From: Clostridium sp. OF09-36
GTDB taxonomy: Bacteria; Bacillota; Clostridia; Lachnospirales; Lachnospiraceae
Direction: 5' to 3'
DNA length: 64,000 nucleotides
Assembly (NCBI RefSeq): GCF_003481985.1
Contig: NZ_QUMD01000012.1
Location: 1 to 64,000 of the forward strand
Position numbers and translations under genes: made by a program. Below, in pieces: positions 53,875 through 63,139 of this stretch (position 1 is its first letter; the number at the start of each line of letters is the position of its first letter). The notes under the pieces are model-generated. The model was not told where the DNA came from, did not search any database, and was given only the letters and a program-made list of their open reading frames with translations.

Positions 53875-53950
53875 CGAAATGCGGACAGTACCGGATAGAT
53901 GTCAATTGGGCACCCGGTGATTCCAAGACTGAAGAAAAGAGGATACAGCC

Positions 53951-55315
53951 ATGCTGAATATGTTTGAAGTAATCGAAACCAACAATATGATCGAGCATGA
54001 GAAACTGGATGTTCGGACCATTACCATGGGAATCAGCCTGTTAGACTGCTGTGACGATGATCTGCAGGCCCTGAATGAGAAAATCTACAAGAAAATTACC
54101 ACCTACGCGAAAAATCTGGTTTCTACCGGAGAAGAGATTGCGCGGGATTTCGGTGTACCGATCGTAAATAAGCGCATCTCGGTAACACCGATCGCTCTGG
54201 TTGGCGGCTGCGCCTGCAAAAAGCCGGAGGATTTTGTGACCATTGCAAAAACACTGGATAAAGCGGCAAAAGAAGTTGGCGTCAACTTTATCGGCGGCTA
54301 CTCTGCACTGGTTTCCAAAGGTATGACCCCGGCTGAGGAAAACCTGATCCGATCCATTCCGCAGGCACTGGCGCAGACAGAGCGCGTGTGCAGCTCCATT
54401 AATGTCGGCTCGACCAAGACCGGTTTAAACATGGATGCAGTGCGCCTGATGGGCGAGATCGTGAAAGAAACGGCCGAGGCAACCAGGGAAGATGACTCCC
54501 TGGGCTGCGCAAAGCTGGTCGTATTCTGCAATGCGCCAGACGATAACCCGTTCATGGCTGGCGCATTCCACGGTGTGACCGAGGCTGACGCGATCATCAA
54601 TGTCGGCGTCAGCGGTCCTGGCGTTGTAAAGGTAGCACTGGAAAAGGCACGTGGCGAGAACTTTGAAGTGCTCTGTGAGACCATCAAAAAGACGGCATTT
54701 AAGATTACCCGTGTCGGACAGCTGGTTGCACAGGAAGCTTCCAAGCGTCTTGGTGTTCCGTTTGGCATCATCGACCTTTCCCTGGCTCCGACCCCGGCGG
54801 TTGGTGACAGCGTTGCGGAAATCCTGGAGGAAATCGGTCTGGAGCGTGTAGGCGCACCGGGAACCACAGCAGCACTGGCGATGTTAAATGACCAGGTGAA
54901 AAAGGGCGGTGTCATGGCATCCTCCTATGTGGGAGGCTTAAGCGGTGCGTTTATCCCGGTCAGTGAGGACCAGGGCATGATCGATGCCGTATCCTTAGGT
55001 GCTTTAACGATTGAAAAGCTGGAGGCGATGACCTGTGTCTGCTCCGTAGGTCTTGACATGATCGCGATTCCGGGTGATACCCCGGCAACGACCATTGCAG
55101 GAATTATTGCAGATGAAGCAGCCATCGGCATGATCAACCAGAAGACTACTGCAGTCCGCCTGATCCCGGTCATCGGAAAGACTGTGGGCGATACGGTAGA
55201 GTTTGGCGGTCTTTTGGGCTATGCTCCGGTTATGCCGGTAAACAAATATTCCTGCGAGAAATTTGTAACCCGCGGTGGCCGTATCCCGGCTCCGATCCAC
55301 AGCTTTAAGAACTAA
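53951..55315 (+). CDS. UPF0210 / PFL family protein (DUF711)
   Basis: A 454-aa DUF711 protein. Signature blocks: NMIEHEKLDVRTITMGISLL, FIGGYSALVSKGMTPAEENL, GADDNPF-like CNAPDDNPFMAGAFHGVTEA, and CSVGLDMIAIPGDTPATTIA. A structure of the family shows a homohexamer-type fold, but no activity is established. The ACT protein immediately upstream is its conserved partner. Confidence 0.92.
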   Translation: MLNMFEVIETNNMIEHEKLDVRTITMGISLLDCCDDDLQALNEKIYKKITTYAKNLVSTGEEIARDFGVPIVNKRISVTPIALVGGCACKKPEDFVTIAKTLDKAAKEVGVNFIGGYSALVSKGMTPAEENLIRSIPQALAQTERVCSSINVGSTKTGLNMDAVRLMGEIVKETAEATREDDSLGCAKLVVFCNAPDDNPFMAGAFHGVTEADAIINVGVSGPGVVKVALEKARGENFEVLCETIKKTAFKITRVGQLVAQEASKRLGVPFGIIDLSLAPTPAVGDSVAEILEEIGLERVGAPGTTAALAMLNDQVKKGGVMASSYVGGLSGAFIPVSEDQGMIDAVSLGALTIEKLEAMTCVCSVGLDMIAIPGDTPATTIAGIIADEAAIGMINQKTTAVRLIPVIGKTVGDTVEFGGLLGYAPVMPVNKYSCEKFVTRGGRIPAPIHSFKN

Positions 55316-55398
55316 TAACAGAACCTGTCTATAACTGCAGGTGATTGACCTTGTGTGTGAGCAGCACCGGCTGCAGAAACATGGAATGATTTAAAATT

Positions 55399-56733
55399 AT
55401 GGCAAAAGAAACGTTAACGTCCATGCTGGACTATTTTATCAATGAACGGCTGAACCAGCTTGTCTTAAGCAATCCGGCCGAAAAAGATCATCTGCAGAAA
55501 GTAAAAGTGCGCCCTATGCTCATAAGGGGCGCACTGGTCTTTCAGGCAGAAGAATTTACGAAGACCCAGGCATTTCACAAAAACCTGGGTGCACAAGAAC
55601 TGAAAAGCTATTTAAGCGACATGCTTTCCGGCACCTTTAAACAGGCGGAAGTTTTGTCGGAACTGGGAAGCGCTACGGTACTGGTCAGCAAAAAAGGCAC
55701 CATGACTGTGAAAACCAGAAAGAATCCTCCGGTAAAGATGCAGGCAGGAGAAACAAAGCTGCAGGCAGAAAAGGCGGCGCTGCAGTCCGGAGAACAGAAG
55801 ATACAGGCCGGAGAGGCGAATGGCAAGCCAGAAGAGAGGAAGGCCAAAGCGGGAAATGCCAAGACCAAGCCGTCAGCTGCGAGCCTTCCGTCCGAACTGC
55901 TCGAAAAACTGCAGCACAACCGCCAGAAACGGTATGTGATCCCGGAGGGACATCCTGTACCGTTTTTGGTCGATCTTGGCGTGCAGACGCAGGACGGAAG
56001 GATCGTAAAAAGCCGTTATGATAAATTCCGCCAGATCAACCGGTTCCTGGAGTTTATCGAGGATATCCTGCCAAAGCTGGATAAGACCAGGGAAAATGTC
56101 ATCATCGATTTTGGATGCGGAAAGTCCTACCTGACCTTTGCCATGTATTACTATCTGCATGAGATGAAGGGGTATCCGATCCGCATCATCGGACTGGATT
56201 TGAAAAAAGATGTCATCAGCCACTGCGGCAAGCTGGCAGAGCATTATGGGTATGACAATCTGAAGTTTTACCACGGCGACATTGCTTCCTATGAAGGAGT
56301 GGACCATGTCGATATGGTTGTGACCCTGCATGCGTGTGACACTGCAACTGATTATGCACTGGAGAAGGCCGTGCGCTGGGGCGCAAAGGTGATCCTGTCG
56401 GTGCCGTGCTGTCAGCATGAGCTGAATAAGCAGATGAAAAATGATCTGATGGAGCCGGTGCTGCATTACGGACTCATCAAAGAGCGGATGGCTGCACTTT
56501 ATACCGATGCACTCCGTGCCGAGCTGTTAGAGCAGCAGGGTTACCGTACCCAGATCCTGGAATTTATCGATATGGAACACACGCCGAAGAATATCCTTCT
56601 GCGGGCTGTGTATGAGGGAAAACCAAAGCACAATGAGAAGGAGATTCAGCAGATCCTGGAGTTTTTGCAGATTGAGCCGACGTTGTATCAAATTCTTGGC
56701 AAGGATAAGAACGAAAAGGCTGATGAAAGCTAA
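55399..56733 (+). CDS. Class I SAM-dependent methyltransferase (Methyltransf_32-like) with a Gln/Glu-rich insert
   Basis: A 444-aa protein. The N-terminus (about 1-115) has a region with VRPMLIRGALVFQAEEFTKT. Residues about 118-160 are a repetitive QAGE/LQAE/QSGE/KPEERKAKAG insert. The methyltransferase core follows: DKFRQINRFLEFIEDILPKL, motif I IIDFGCGKSYLTFAMYY, GLDLKKDVISHCGK and VVTLHACDTATDYALEKAV, then SVPCCQHELNKQMKND. The HACDTATD and PCCQHE patterns suggest an RNA or protein methyltransferase; substrate unknown. Confidence 0.85.
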   Translation: MAKETLTSMLDYFINERLNQLVLSNPAEKDHLQKVKVRPMLIRGALVFQAEEFTKTQAFHKNLGAQELKSYLSDMLSGTFKQAEVLSELGSATVLVSKKGTMTVKTRKNPPVKMQAGETKLQAEKAALQSGEQKIQAGEANGKPEERKAKAGNAKTKPSAASLPSELLEKLQHNRQKRYVIPEGHPVPFLVDLGVQTQDGRIVKSRYDKFRQINRFLEFIEDILPKLDKTRENVIIDFGCGKSYLTFAMYYYLHEMKGYPIRIIGLDLKKDVISHCGKLAEHYGYDNLKFYHGDIASYEGVDHVDMVVTLHACDTATDYALEKAVRWGAKVILSVPCCQHELNKQMKNDLMEPVLHYGLIKERMAALYTDALRAELLEQQGYRTQILEFIDMEHTPKNILLRAVYEGKPKHNEKEIQQILEFLQIEPTLYQILGKDKNEKADES

Positions 56734-56755
56734 AAATAAACGATAACAATAAAGT

Positions 56756-56795
56756 GAAAAATCCGCTGCGGTTATGGGACTGCGACGGATTTTTC
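56756..56795. terminator. Bidirectional terminator
   Basis: GAAAAATCCG / CGGATTTTTC stem between the convergent methyltransferase and tmcAL genes. Confidence 0.8.
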
Positions 56796-56798
56796 ATT

Positions 56799-58088
56799 TT
56801 ACACGATGATCACCGATTTTGTGTATTCGTTGCGGATATGACGCCCTTTGCCAGCCAGAATTGCCTGATAAAGATGGGACGCAAAGAAGTCCGTTTCTAA
56901 AATGTCCAGGGCATCCGGTGTGAGAAGCTTCCCAGCATCGGCAGTTTTGGTGATCAGCGGAATCTGGCTCTTTTCGCGCAGGTGGGACAGAAGCAAAGCA
57001 GAGGACTTTTGGAACCCCAGAATGCGGGCGTACGGCGCGTAATCCAGTGCGCGTGCATGAAAAACCTGTTCGCTGGTAATGCCAAGGAGCAGATGCAGCA
57101 GCGCCCGGCTGATACGGGTGTAGGTGTAGCCTTTTGTTTTTAAATGGTCGATCCGTTCTGTGCAGGAAGCAAACTGCAATGTCTGCTTTGCGAGGCGTGA
57201 AGCCAGCTCCGGGGACAGATCTGAAAACGTACTGAACCCTTTTTGTTCCTGCGTCAGGGAGAGAAGACGGAAATTCAAAAGCGTTGTCAGATCATCCGGA
57301 AAGACCGGGGTGTCCAGTGCGCCTTCGGAAATGAGGGCAGAGAGGGTGGTAGCAGGGATCTGGGAACGGAGTTTCTCTGTGATGGCGTCTGAATCAAAGC
57401 CGTTGTTCTGGATCAGGCTTCGGATGGCAGAGGCAGATGCGAAAAATTTATTTTCAGATACGCTGCGAAATGATTCCTCCTGCTCCAGCCGTGTGTCGTG
57501 ATATCCTGCACCCTGTCTCTGTATGGTGACCGGTGTGACCGGGCTGCTGCGTTTCTTCAATGCCTTTAAATACTCGATCGCGAGGATGTTATTGGGGGAG
57601 GAAAGAAGCGCGGCAAGCTCTGGGTCTTTGGTGTATTCGGTTGTGGCAAGACTGCGGGCTGTGGGGTAAGTTTCTCCTTTTTTCAGATGCTCTTTCAAAC
57701 GTATTTTCCATGCTTCCGGTTCCTTGACCAGAATTTCTGCAGCTTTTTGCAGTTTCTTTAAATCGCCGGATTCGCTTCCGAAACAAAGCAGATCGACACC
57801 AAGCTTCTCCAACAGTGCCACGCCGCAGGAAGAAAAATCCTCCGCACTGGAGGTGGCAAACAGGACCGGCAGTTCCACGACTAAGTCCGCGCCGCCGCAT
57901 AAAGCCATGCGGGTACGGGTATATTTATCAAAGATGGCAGGTTCTCCCCGCTGGACAAAATCCCCGCTCATGGCAACGACCACATAGTCTGCACCGGTCA
58001 GGCGGCGAAGCTCCTGGATCTGGTAATGGTGACCGTTGTGGAATGGGTTATATTCGGCAATGATGCCTGCTGTTTTGATTGGGGACAT
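56799..58088 (-). CDS. tmcAL: tRNA(Met) cytidine acetate ligase TmcAL (YlbM)
   Basis: A 429-aa nucleotidyltransferase-fold enzyme that makes N4-acetylcytidine at the wobble base of elongator tRNA-Met from acetate and ATP. HIGH-like motif IIAEYNPFHNGHHYQI; then VAMSGDFVQRGEPAIFDKYT and VVELPVLFATSSAEDFSSCG; the C-terminal region carries ILGFQKSSALLLSHL. Length is close to the family's 400-430. Divergent from pta. Confidence 0.9.
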   Translation of the reverse strand: MSPIKTAGIIAEYNPFHNGHHYQIQELRRLTGADYVVVAMSGDFVQRGEPAIFDKYTRTRMALCGGADLVVELPVLFATSSAEDFSSCGVALLEKLGVDLLCFGSESGDLKKLQKAAEILVKEPEAWKIRLKEHLKKGETYPTARSLATTEYTKDPELAALLSSPNNILAIEYLKALKKRSSPVTPVTIQRQGAGYHDTRLEQEESFRSVSENKFFASASAIRSLIQNNGFDSDAITEKLRSQIPATTLSALISEGALDTPVFPDDLTTLLNFRLLSLTQEQKGFSTFSDLSPELASRLAKQTLQFASCTERIDHLKTKGYTYTRISRALLHLLLGITSEQVFHARALDYAPYARILGFQKSSALLLSHLREKSQIPLITKTADAGKLLTPDALDILETDFFASHLYQAILAGKGRHIRNEYTKSVIIV

Positions 58089-58261
58089 GACTTCAGAATC
58101 CTTTCTGTTTTATGGAGAAATTGTTCTACCGGTTAATACAAGCAATCATATCATAAGCCACTCCGATCTGCAACGGATGCAGATTCAGGTTTTTGAGAAG
58201 GACTTTGGAAAAATCCCCTTTCATTGTTTTACAAAAAGTGCAAAAAAATACAAAATACAGC

Positions 58262-58291
58262 TTGTCTTTTGCTTTTTAATCCGTATATAAT
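58262..58291 (+). promoter_or_regulatory. Promoter of pta-ackA
   Basis: TTGTCT (58262-58267), 18-nt spacer, TATAAT (58286-58291), 38 nt before pta. Confidence 0.65.
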
Positions 58292-58328
58292 AAGACTATA
58301 TGCATTAAATCATGAAAGGGGTATTATT

Positions 58329-59324
58329 ATGGGATTTATTGATGTAATCAAAGCCAAAGCAAAGGCAGATAAAAAAACAATCGTACTGCCTGAGTCCATG
58401 GACCGCAGAACCTGGGTCGCTGCAGAGAAGATTCTGAAAGAGGGTCTTGCAAACCTTGTTATCATCGGTACTCCGGAGGATATCGGCGCTCACAGCGAGG
58501 GACTGGATGTATCCGGTGCTACGATCATCAATCCGCAGACTTACGAGAAGACACAGGAGTATATCGACCTGTTCGTTGAGCTGAGAAAGTCCAAAGGCAT
58601 GACTCCTGAGAAAGCAAAAGAGACCATCTTAAGCGATTACGCTTACTATGGCTGCCTTATGATCAAGAATGGCGATGCTGACGGTATGGTTTCCGGTGCT
58701 TGCCACTCTACCGCAAACACCCTTCGTCCGTGCCTGCAGGTGATCAAGACCAAACCGGGCACCAAGCTGGTATCCGCATTCTTCTTAATGGAAGTTCCGG
58801 ACTGCGATCTTGGCAGCAACGGTACTTTCGTATTTGCAGACTGTGGTCTGAACCAGAATCCGAATCCGGAAGAGTTAGCAGCAATCGCAGTATCTTCTGC
58901 AGAGAGCTTCAAGATGCTGACCGGCGAGGAGCCGAAGGTTGCTATGCTGTCCCATTCTTCCAAGGGTTCCGCAAAGCATGCAGATGTTGACAAAGTTGTA
59001 GAGGCTACCAAGCTGGCTAAGGAGATGGCTCCGGAGCTTGCACTGGACGGCGAGCTTCAGCTTGATGCAGCAATCGTTCCGGAAGTTGGCGCTTCCAAAG
59101 CTCCAGACAGCAAGGTTGCAGGTCATGCAAACGTTCTGGTATTCCCGGATCTGGATGCAGGAAACATCGGCTACAAGCTGGTTCAGAGACTTGGCAAGGC
59201 AGAGGCTTATGGCCCGATGTGCCAGGGTATTGCAAAGCCGGTTAACGATCTGTCCAGAGGCTGCTCTGCTGACGATATCGTAGGCGTTGTTGCAATCACT
59301 GCAGTACAGTGCCAGAACCAGTAA
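58329..59324 (+). CDS. pta: Phosphate acetyltransferase
   Basis: A 331-aa enzyme interconverting acetyl-CoA and acetyl phosphate. Starts MGFIDVIKAKAKADKKTIVL PESMDRR; contains DADGMVSGACHSTANTLRP-like NGDADGMVSGACHST, MEVPDCDLGSNGTFVFADCG, and PEVGASKAPDSKVAGHANVL with FPDLDAGNIGYKLVQRLGKA. Short single-domain form. The start at 58329 follows AAAGGGG. Together with ackA it forms the acetate-producing, ATP-yielding pair of a fermenter. Confidence 0.97.
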   Translation: MGFIDVIKAKAKADKKTIVLPESMDRRTWVAAEKILKEGLANLVIIGTPEDIGAHSEGLDVSGATIINPQTYEKTQEYIDLFVELRKSKGMTPEKAKETILSDYAYYGCLMIKNGDADGMVSGACHSTANTLRPCLQVIKTKPGTKLVSAFFLMEVPDCDLGSNGTFVFADCGLNQNPNPEELAAIAVSSAESFKMLTGEEPKVAMLSHSSKGSAKHADVDKVVEATKLAKEMAPELALDGELQLDAAIVPEVGASKAPDSKVAGHANVLVFPDLDAGNIGYKLVQRLGKAEAYGPMCQGIAKPVNDLSRGCSADDIVGVVAITAVQCQNQ

Positions 59325-59357
59325 TTTAAGTTAAGTATTATAGGAGAATATCACATT

Positions 59358-60557
59358 ATGAAGATTTTAGTTATCAACTGCGGAAGCTCTTCCTTAAAGT
59401 ACCAGCTGATCGACATGACCGATGAGAGCGTAATCGCAAAAGGTCTGTGCGAGAGAATCGGTATCGAGGGCTCCAAGCTTACCCATCAGCCGGCTGGCAA
59501 GGACAAATATGTCGTAGAGAAAGACATGCCGACCCACACAGTAGCAATCGAGATGGTTATGGAAGCTCTTCAGGATGCCGAGCACGGTGTAATCAAGAGC
59601 ACCGATGAGATCGCAGCAATCGGTCACCGCGTACTGCACGCTGGTACCAAGTACAGCGAGTCCATCGTTGTAAACGATGACGTTAAGAAAGTAATCCGTG
59701 AGTGCTTTGATCTTGGACCGCTGCATAACCCGGCTAACTTAATGGGTATCGAGGCAGCTGAGGCAGCTATGCCGGGCAAGCCAAACGTAGCAGTATGGGA
59801 TACCGGATTTGGTATGGCTATGCCGGAGAAGGCTTATCTGTACGCAATCCCGCACGAGTACTATGAGAAATACAGCATCCGTCGTTACGGTTTCCACGGC
59901 ACCAGCCATATGTTCGTATCTGGCGAGGCTATCAAGTTCGGCGGACTGGATCCGAAGAATGCAAAGGTTATCGTTTGCCACTTAGGAAACGGCGCAAGCG
60001 TATCTGCTTCCATCGGCGGCAAGTGCGTAGATACCAGTATGGGTCTTACTCCTCTTGAGGGTCTGATCATGGGTACCAGAAGTGGTGACATCGATCCGGC
60101 TGTTGTACAGTTCATCTGCAACAAAGAGGGCAAGGACGTCAACGAGGTATTAAACATCCTCAACAAGAAGTCTGGTGTACTTGGCATGAGCGGCGGCATC
60201 TCCAGCGACTTCCGTGATATCGAGAAGGCAAGGGAAGAGGGCAACCACTTAGCAGCAGTAGCTCTGGATGCATTCGTTTACCGTGTAGCAAAATACATCG
60301 GTGCTTACACCGCAGCAATGAACGGCGTAGATGCAATCGCATTCACCGCAGGTGTTGGCGAGAACGATAAGGCAGGCAGAAAGGCTATCTGCGAGTACTT
60401 AGGCTACCTTGGCGTGAAGATCGATGACCAGGCTAACGATGTAAGAGGAAAGAACGCTGTTATTTCCGCAGCAGATTCCAAAGTCAAAGTAATGCTGATC
60501 CCGACCAACGAAGAGCTTGCAATCGCAAGAGAGACCAAGAGACTGGTAGAGGCATAA
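59358..60557 (+). CDS. ackA: Acetate kinase
   Basis: A 399-aa enzyme making ATP from acetyl phosphate. MKILVINCGSSSLKYQLIDM at the start; GHRVLHAGTKYSE; DTGFGMAMPEKAYLYAIPHE; RRYGFHGTSHMFVS; HLGNGASVSASIGGKCVDTS; and GVGENDKAGRKAICEYLGYL near the C-terminus. Normal length. 33 bp after pta, so cotranscribed. Confidence 0.98.
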   Translation: MKILVINCGSSSLKYQLIDMTDESVIAKGLCERIGIEGSKLTHQPAGKDKYVVEKDMPTHTVAIEMVMEALQDAEHGVIKSTDEIAAIGHRVLHAGTKYSESIVVNDDVKKVIRECFDLGPLHNPANLMGIEAAEAAMPGKPNVAVWDTGFGMAMPEKAYLYAIPHEYYEKYSIRRYGFHGTSHMFVSGEAIKFGGLDPKNAKVIVCHLGNGASVSASIGGKCVDTSMGLTPLEGLIMGTRSGDIDPAVVQFICNKEGKDVNEVLNILNKKSGVLGMSGGISSDFRDIEKAREEGNHLAAVALDAFVYRVAKYIGAYTAAMNGVDAIAFTAGVGENDKAGRKAICEYLGYLGVKIDDQANDVRGKNAVISAADSKVKVMLIPTNEELAIARETKRLVEA

Positions 60558-60586
60558 TTTGGTTTTTGAAAAAATTAAAATATTTG

Positions 60587-60615
60587 TTGACAAAGCCGAC
60601 GCACCTGTGTATAAT
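60587..60615 (+). promoter_or_regulatory. Promoter of DUF177-rpmF
   Basis: TTGACA (60587-60592), exactly 17 nt, TATAAT (60610-60615): full consensus. The -10 sits in the centre of the palindrome at 60600-60627. Confidence 0.9.
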
Positions 60616-60627
60616 TACACAGGTGCG
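60600..60627. promoter_or_regulatory. 28-bp perfect palindrome over the -10 box: operator candidate
   Basis: Arms CGCACCTGTGTA (60600-60611) and TACACAGGTGCG (60616-60627) are perfect inverted copies separated by TAAT. Transcription should start near 60622, so the palindrome would not be transcribed whole, and no T run follows. A dimeric repressor binding here would block RNA polymerase. Confidence 0.7.
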
Positions 60628-60642
60628 TATTAGGAGACTAAT

Positions 60643-61170
60643 ATGCTTATTAATTTGACAGAGCTGTTTTCCGTAGACGGAAAAGAGAAAGACTATACGT
60701 GCGATATCGATATAAACCAGCTTTGCACCAGCAAGGATGCATACGACATCGTATCCCGCAGTCCGGTTCAGCTGCATATCCACAATCTTGGTGATAAGAA
60801 GCTTCTTCTCACCGGCAACGCGCAGGTAACCCTGCAGATGCCATGTGACAGATGCTTGGAGCCAGTCGACATTCCTTTTGAACTGGAACTCGACGAAGAA
60901 CTGGATATGACAAAGACCGAAAGCGAGCGTACAGAAGATCTCGATGAACAGCCCTATGTAAGCGGCTATAATCTGGATGTAGACCGGTTGCTCAGTAACG
61001 AACTATTGCTTAATCTGCCTATGAAGGTATTATGCAGGGAAGACTGCAAAGGAATTTGCAATAGATGTGGTGCGAATCTTAATCACACGGAATGTTCCTG
61101 TGACCGGAGTTCGCCTGACCCAAGAATGTCAGTAATCCAGGATTTATTTCAAAAGTTTAAGGAGGTGTAA
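60643..61170 (+). CDS. yceD: DUF177 (YceD) family protein
   Basis: A 175-aa protein of the YceD/DUF177 family, which regularly precedes rpmF and is linked to 23S rRNA maturation or ribosome assembly. Typical: VTLQMPCDRCLEPVDIPFEL, then an acidic stretch, and the C-terminal cysteine cluster LCREDCKGICNRCGANLNHT. The four cysteines suggest zinc binding. It overlaps nothing; rpmF follows after 3 bp. Confidence 0.93.
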   Translation: MLINLTELFSVDGKEKDYTCDIDINQLCTSKDAYDIVSRSPVQLHIHNLGDKKLLLTGNAQVTLQMPCDRCLEPVDIPFELELDEELDMTKTESERTEDLDEQPYVSGYNLDVDRLLSNELLLNLPMKVLCREDCKGICNRCGANLNHTECSCDRSSPDPRMSVIQDLFQKFKEV

Positions 61171-61173
61171 ACC

Positions 61174-61356
61174 ATGTCTATCTGCCCAAAGAATAAATCT
61201 TCCAAAGCAAGACGTGACAAACGTAGAGCTAACTGGAAAATGAGCGCTATGAATTTAGTAAAGTGCAGCAAGTGCGGCGCTCTGATGATGCCTCACAGAG
61301 TCTGCAAGGCTTGTGGTTCTTACAACAAGAAAGAGATCGTTTCTGTAGAGAACTAA
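61174..61356 (+). CDS. rpmF: 50S ribosomal protein L32
   Basis: A 60-aa L32 with MSICPKNKSSKARRDKRRAN and the zinc-binding CSKCGALMMPHRVCKACGSY. AAGGAGG precedes the start. Followed by a terminator, so plsX has its own promoter. Confidence 0.97.
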   Translation: MSICPKNKSSKARRDKRRANWKMSAMNLVKCSKCGALMMPHRVCKACGSYNKKEIVSVEN

Positions 61357-61375
61357 TTAGAAATGGCTTAGAATC

Positions 61376-61408
61376 AAGGATTGAACAGTTTTGTTCAGTC
61401 CTTTTTTC
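61376..61408 (+). terminator. Terminator after rpmF
   Basis: 12-bp stem AAGGATTGAACA / TGTTCAGTCCTT (one G-T pair), 4-nt loop, then TTTT. Confidence 0.85.
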
Positions 61409-61575
61409 ATTTTTAAAGCGTTTGTAACCCAATCGTAACCCAATTCAAATGGGGATATGTGAATTGGAAGGTTTCAAAAATCAGATCCGGTGCACCGCAG
61501 CAGCCGCGGTCGGTTAGCTTATCTGGATCACAAATAACTGATATATCCACATGCGAAGAGTAATGAAAAATCATA

Positions 61576-61604
61576 TTGATTTATAGAATGGAATCTAGTA
61601 TATT
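61576..61604 (+). promoter_or_regulatory. Promoter of plsX-acpP-rnc-smc
   Basis: TTGATT (61576-61581), 17 nt, TATATT (61599-61604), in the 240-bp region before plsX. An ATCAG/CTGAT dyad lies just downstream at about 61615-61632 and could be a lipid-regulator site. Confidence 0.6.
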
Positions 61605-61650
61605 TAATTACGAAATCAGTTTTTTAGCTGATGAAAAAAGGAGAAGTCAT

Positions 61651-62676
61651 ATGATTCATGTAGCTGTGGATGCTATGGGCGGTGACAATGCCCCGGGCGA
61701 GATTGTAAAAGGAGCCGTTCAGGCTGTCAATAAACGAAGCGACATTCATGTTCTTTTGGTCGGACAGGAAGAAGCGGTAAAAAAAGAACTTGCTTCCCAT
61801 ACCTACCCGAAGGAGCAGATCACTCTGGTACAGGCTTCGGAAGTGATCGAGACGGAGGAGCCGCCGGTTAATGCAATTCGAAAAAAGAAGGATTCTTCCA
61901 TTGTTGTTGGAATGAACCTGGTGAAGAACGGAGAGGCAGACGCGTTTGTATCAGCGGGCAGTTCCGGTGCCGTTCTGGTAGGCGGCCAGGTGCTGGTAGG
62001 CCGTATCAAGGGTGTGGAGCGTCCGCCGTTTGGTGCGCTGATCCCAACGGAAAAGGGCGTATCCCTGTTGCTTGACTGCGGCGCGAACGTTGATTCCAGA
62101 CCATCCCATCTGGTTCAGTTTGCACGTATGGGTTCTATTTATATGGAGCATGTAATAGGTATTAGCAAGCCGAGAGTTGGCATTGTGAATATCGGTGCAG
62201 AAGAGGAAAAGGGCAATGCCCTGGTAAAGGAAACCTTCCCGCTTTTAAAGGAGTGCAAGGATATCAACTTTACCGGAAGTATCGAGGCGCGGGAGATCCC
62301 GCATGGCGGAGCCGATGTCATCGTCTGCGAGGCCTTCACGGGCAATGTTATTTTAAAGCTTTATGAAGGGACCGGAGCAGCGCTGATCTCTATGGTTAAG
62401 AAGGGCATGATGAGCAGCCTGCGCAGCAAGATTGGTGCGCTGTTAGTAAAACCGGCGCTGAAGGAAACTCTGAAAGCGTTTGATGCAAGCCAGTATGGCG
62501 GTGCACCGATGCTTGGACTGAAAGGTCTGGTAGTTAAGACGCACGGAAGCTCCAAGGCAACCGAGGTCTGCAATTCGATCATTCAGTGTGTGACCTTCAA
62601 AGAGCAGCAGATCAACGAAAAGATCAAGGAATGTCTGGACCGCGAGGCACAGAGCGAGAAAAATGCAGAAGCGTAA
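61651..62676 (+). CDS. plsX: Phosphate acyltransferase PlsX
   Basis: A 341-aa peripheral membrane enzyme making acyl phosphate from acyl-ACP for phospholipid synthesis. Starts MIHVAVDAMGGDNAPGEIVK; VNAIRKKKDSSIVVGMNLVK; SAGSSGAVLVGG; LIPTEKGVSLLLDCGANVDS; GNVILKLYEGTGAA. Start chosen at 61651 by the conserved N-terminus and AAAGGAG site. acpP follows, the usual order. Confidence 0.95.
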   Translation: MIHVAVDAMGGDNAPGEIVKGAVQAVNKRSDIHVLLVGQEEAVKKELASHTYPKEQITLVQASEVIETEEPPVNAIRKKKDSSIVVGMNLVKNGEADAFVSAGSSGAVLVGGQVLVGRIKGVERPPFGALIPTEKGVSLLLDCGANVDSRPSHLVQFARMGSIYMEHVIGISKPRVGIVNIGAEEEKGNALVKETFPLLKECKDINFTGSIEAREIPHGGADVIVCEAFTGNVILKLYEGTGAALISMVKKGMMSSLRSKIGALLVKPALKETLKAFDASQYGGAPMLGLKGLVVKTHGSSKATEVCNSIIQCVTFKEQQINEKIKECLDREAQSEKNAEA

Positions 62677-62776
62677 AAATAAAGCAGCGCTGTCATGACA
62701 GAAACAAATTCAGTAAGTAAACAGTCCGGGCTTCGGGCAGTTACAATAAAAATTAAGAAAAGTTAGGAGAGGAATT

Positions 62777-63007
62777 ATGGAGTTTGAGAAGTTACAGAAC
62801 ATCATTGCAGAGGTATTAAACATTGAGCCGGATGAGATTACCATGGATACCACATTCGTAGAGGATCTTGGTGCAGATTCCCTGGATATCTTCCAGATCA
62901 TCATGGGTATCGAGGAAGAGTTCGACATCGAGATCCCGACTGAGGTTGCAGAGCAGATCGTCAGCGTTTCCGATGCGATCGAGCAGATTAAAAACGCACT
63001 GAATTAA
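62777..63007 (+). CDS. acpP: Acyl carrier protein
   Basis: A 76-aa acidic protein carrying acyl chains in fatty acid synthesis. The phosphopantetheine attachment serine is in VEDLGADSLDIFQIIMGIEE; the DSLD variant replaces the commoner DSLD/DSLM-type sequence seen across ACPs. AGGAG precedes the ATG. Confidence 0.97.
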   Translation: MEFEKLQNIIAEVLNIEPDEITMDTTFVEDLGADSLDIFQIIMGIEEEFDIEIPTEVAEQIVSVSDAIEQIKNALN

Positions 63008-63029
63008 TTAATATAATAAAATGAAGGAT

Positions 63030-63063
63030 GAAAGGGGCTGTGCATTCCTTGCGCGCCCCTTTC
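63030..63063 (+). terminator. Hairpin after acpP
   Basis: GAAAGGGGC / GCCCCTTTC 9-bp stem with a 16-nt loop and no long T run; partial termination before rnc is possible. Confidence 0.5.
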
Positions 63064-63139
63064 CCATAAATTTGCGCAAGACATGGACCGCAGCAGATTG
63101 TGGTTGCCATGGAGCAGCAATATCAGACAAGGAGGAAAT

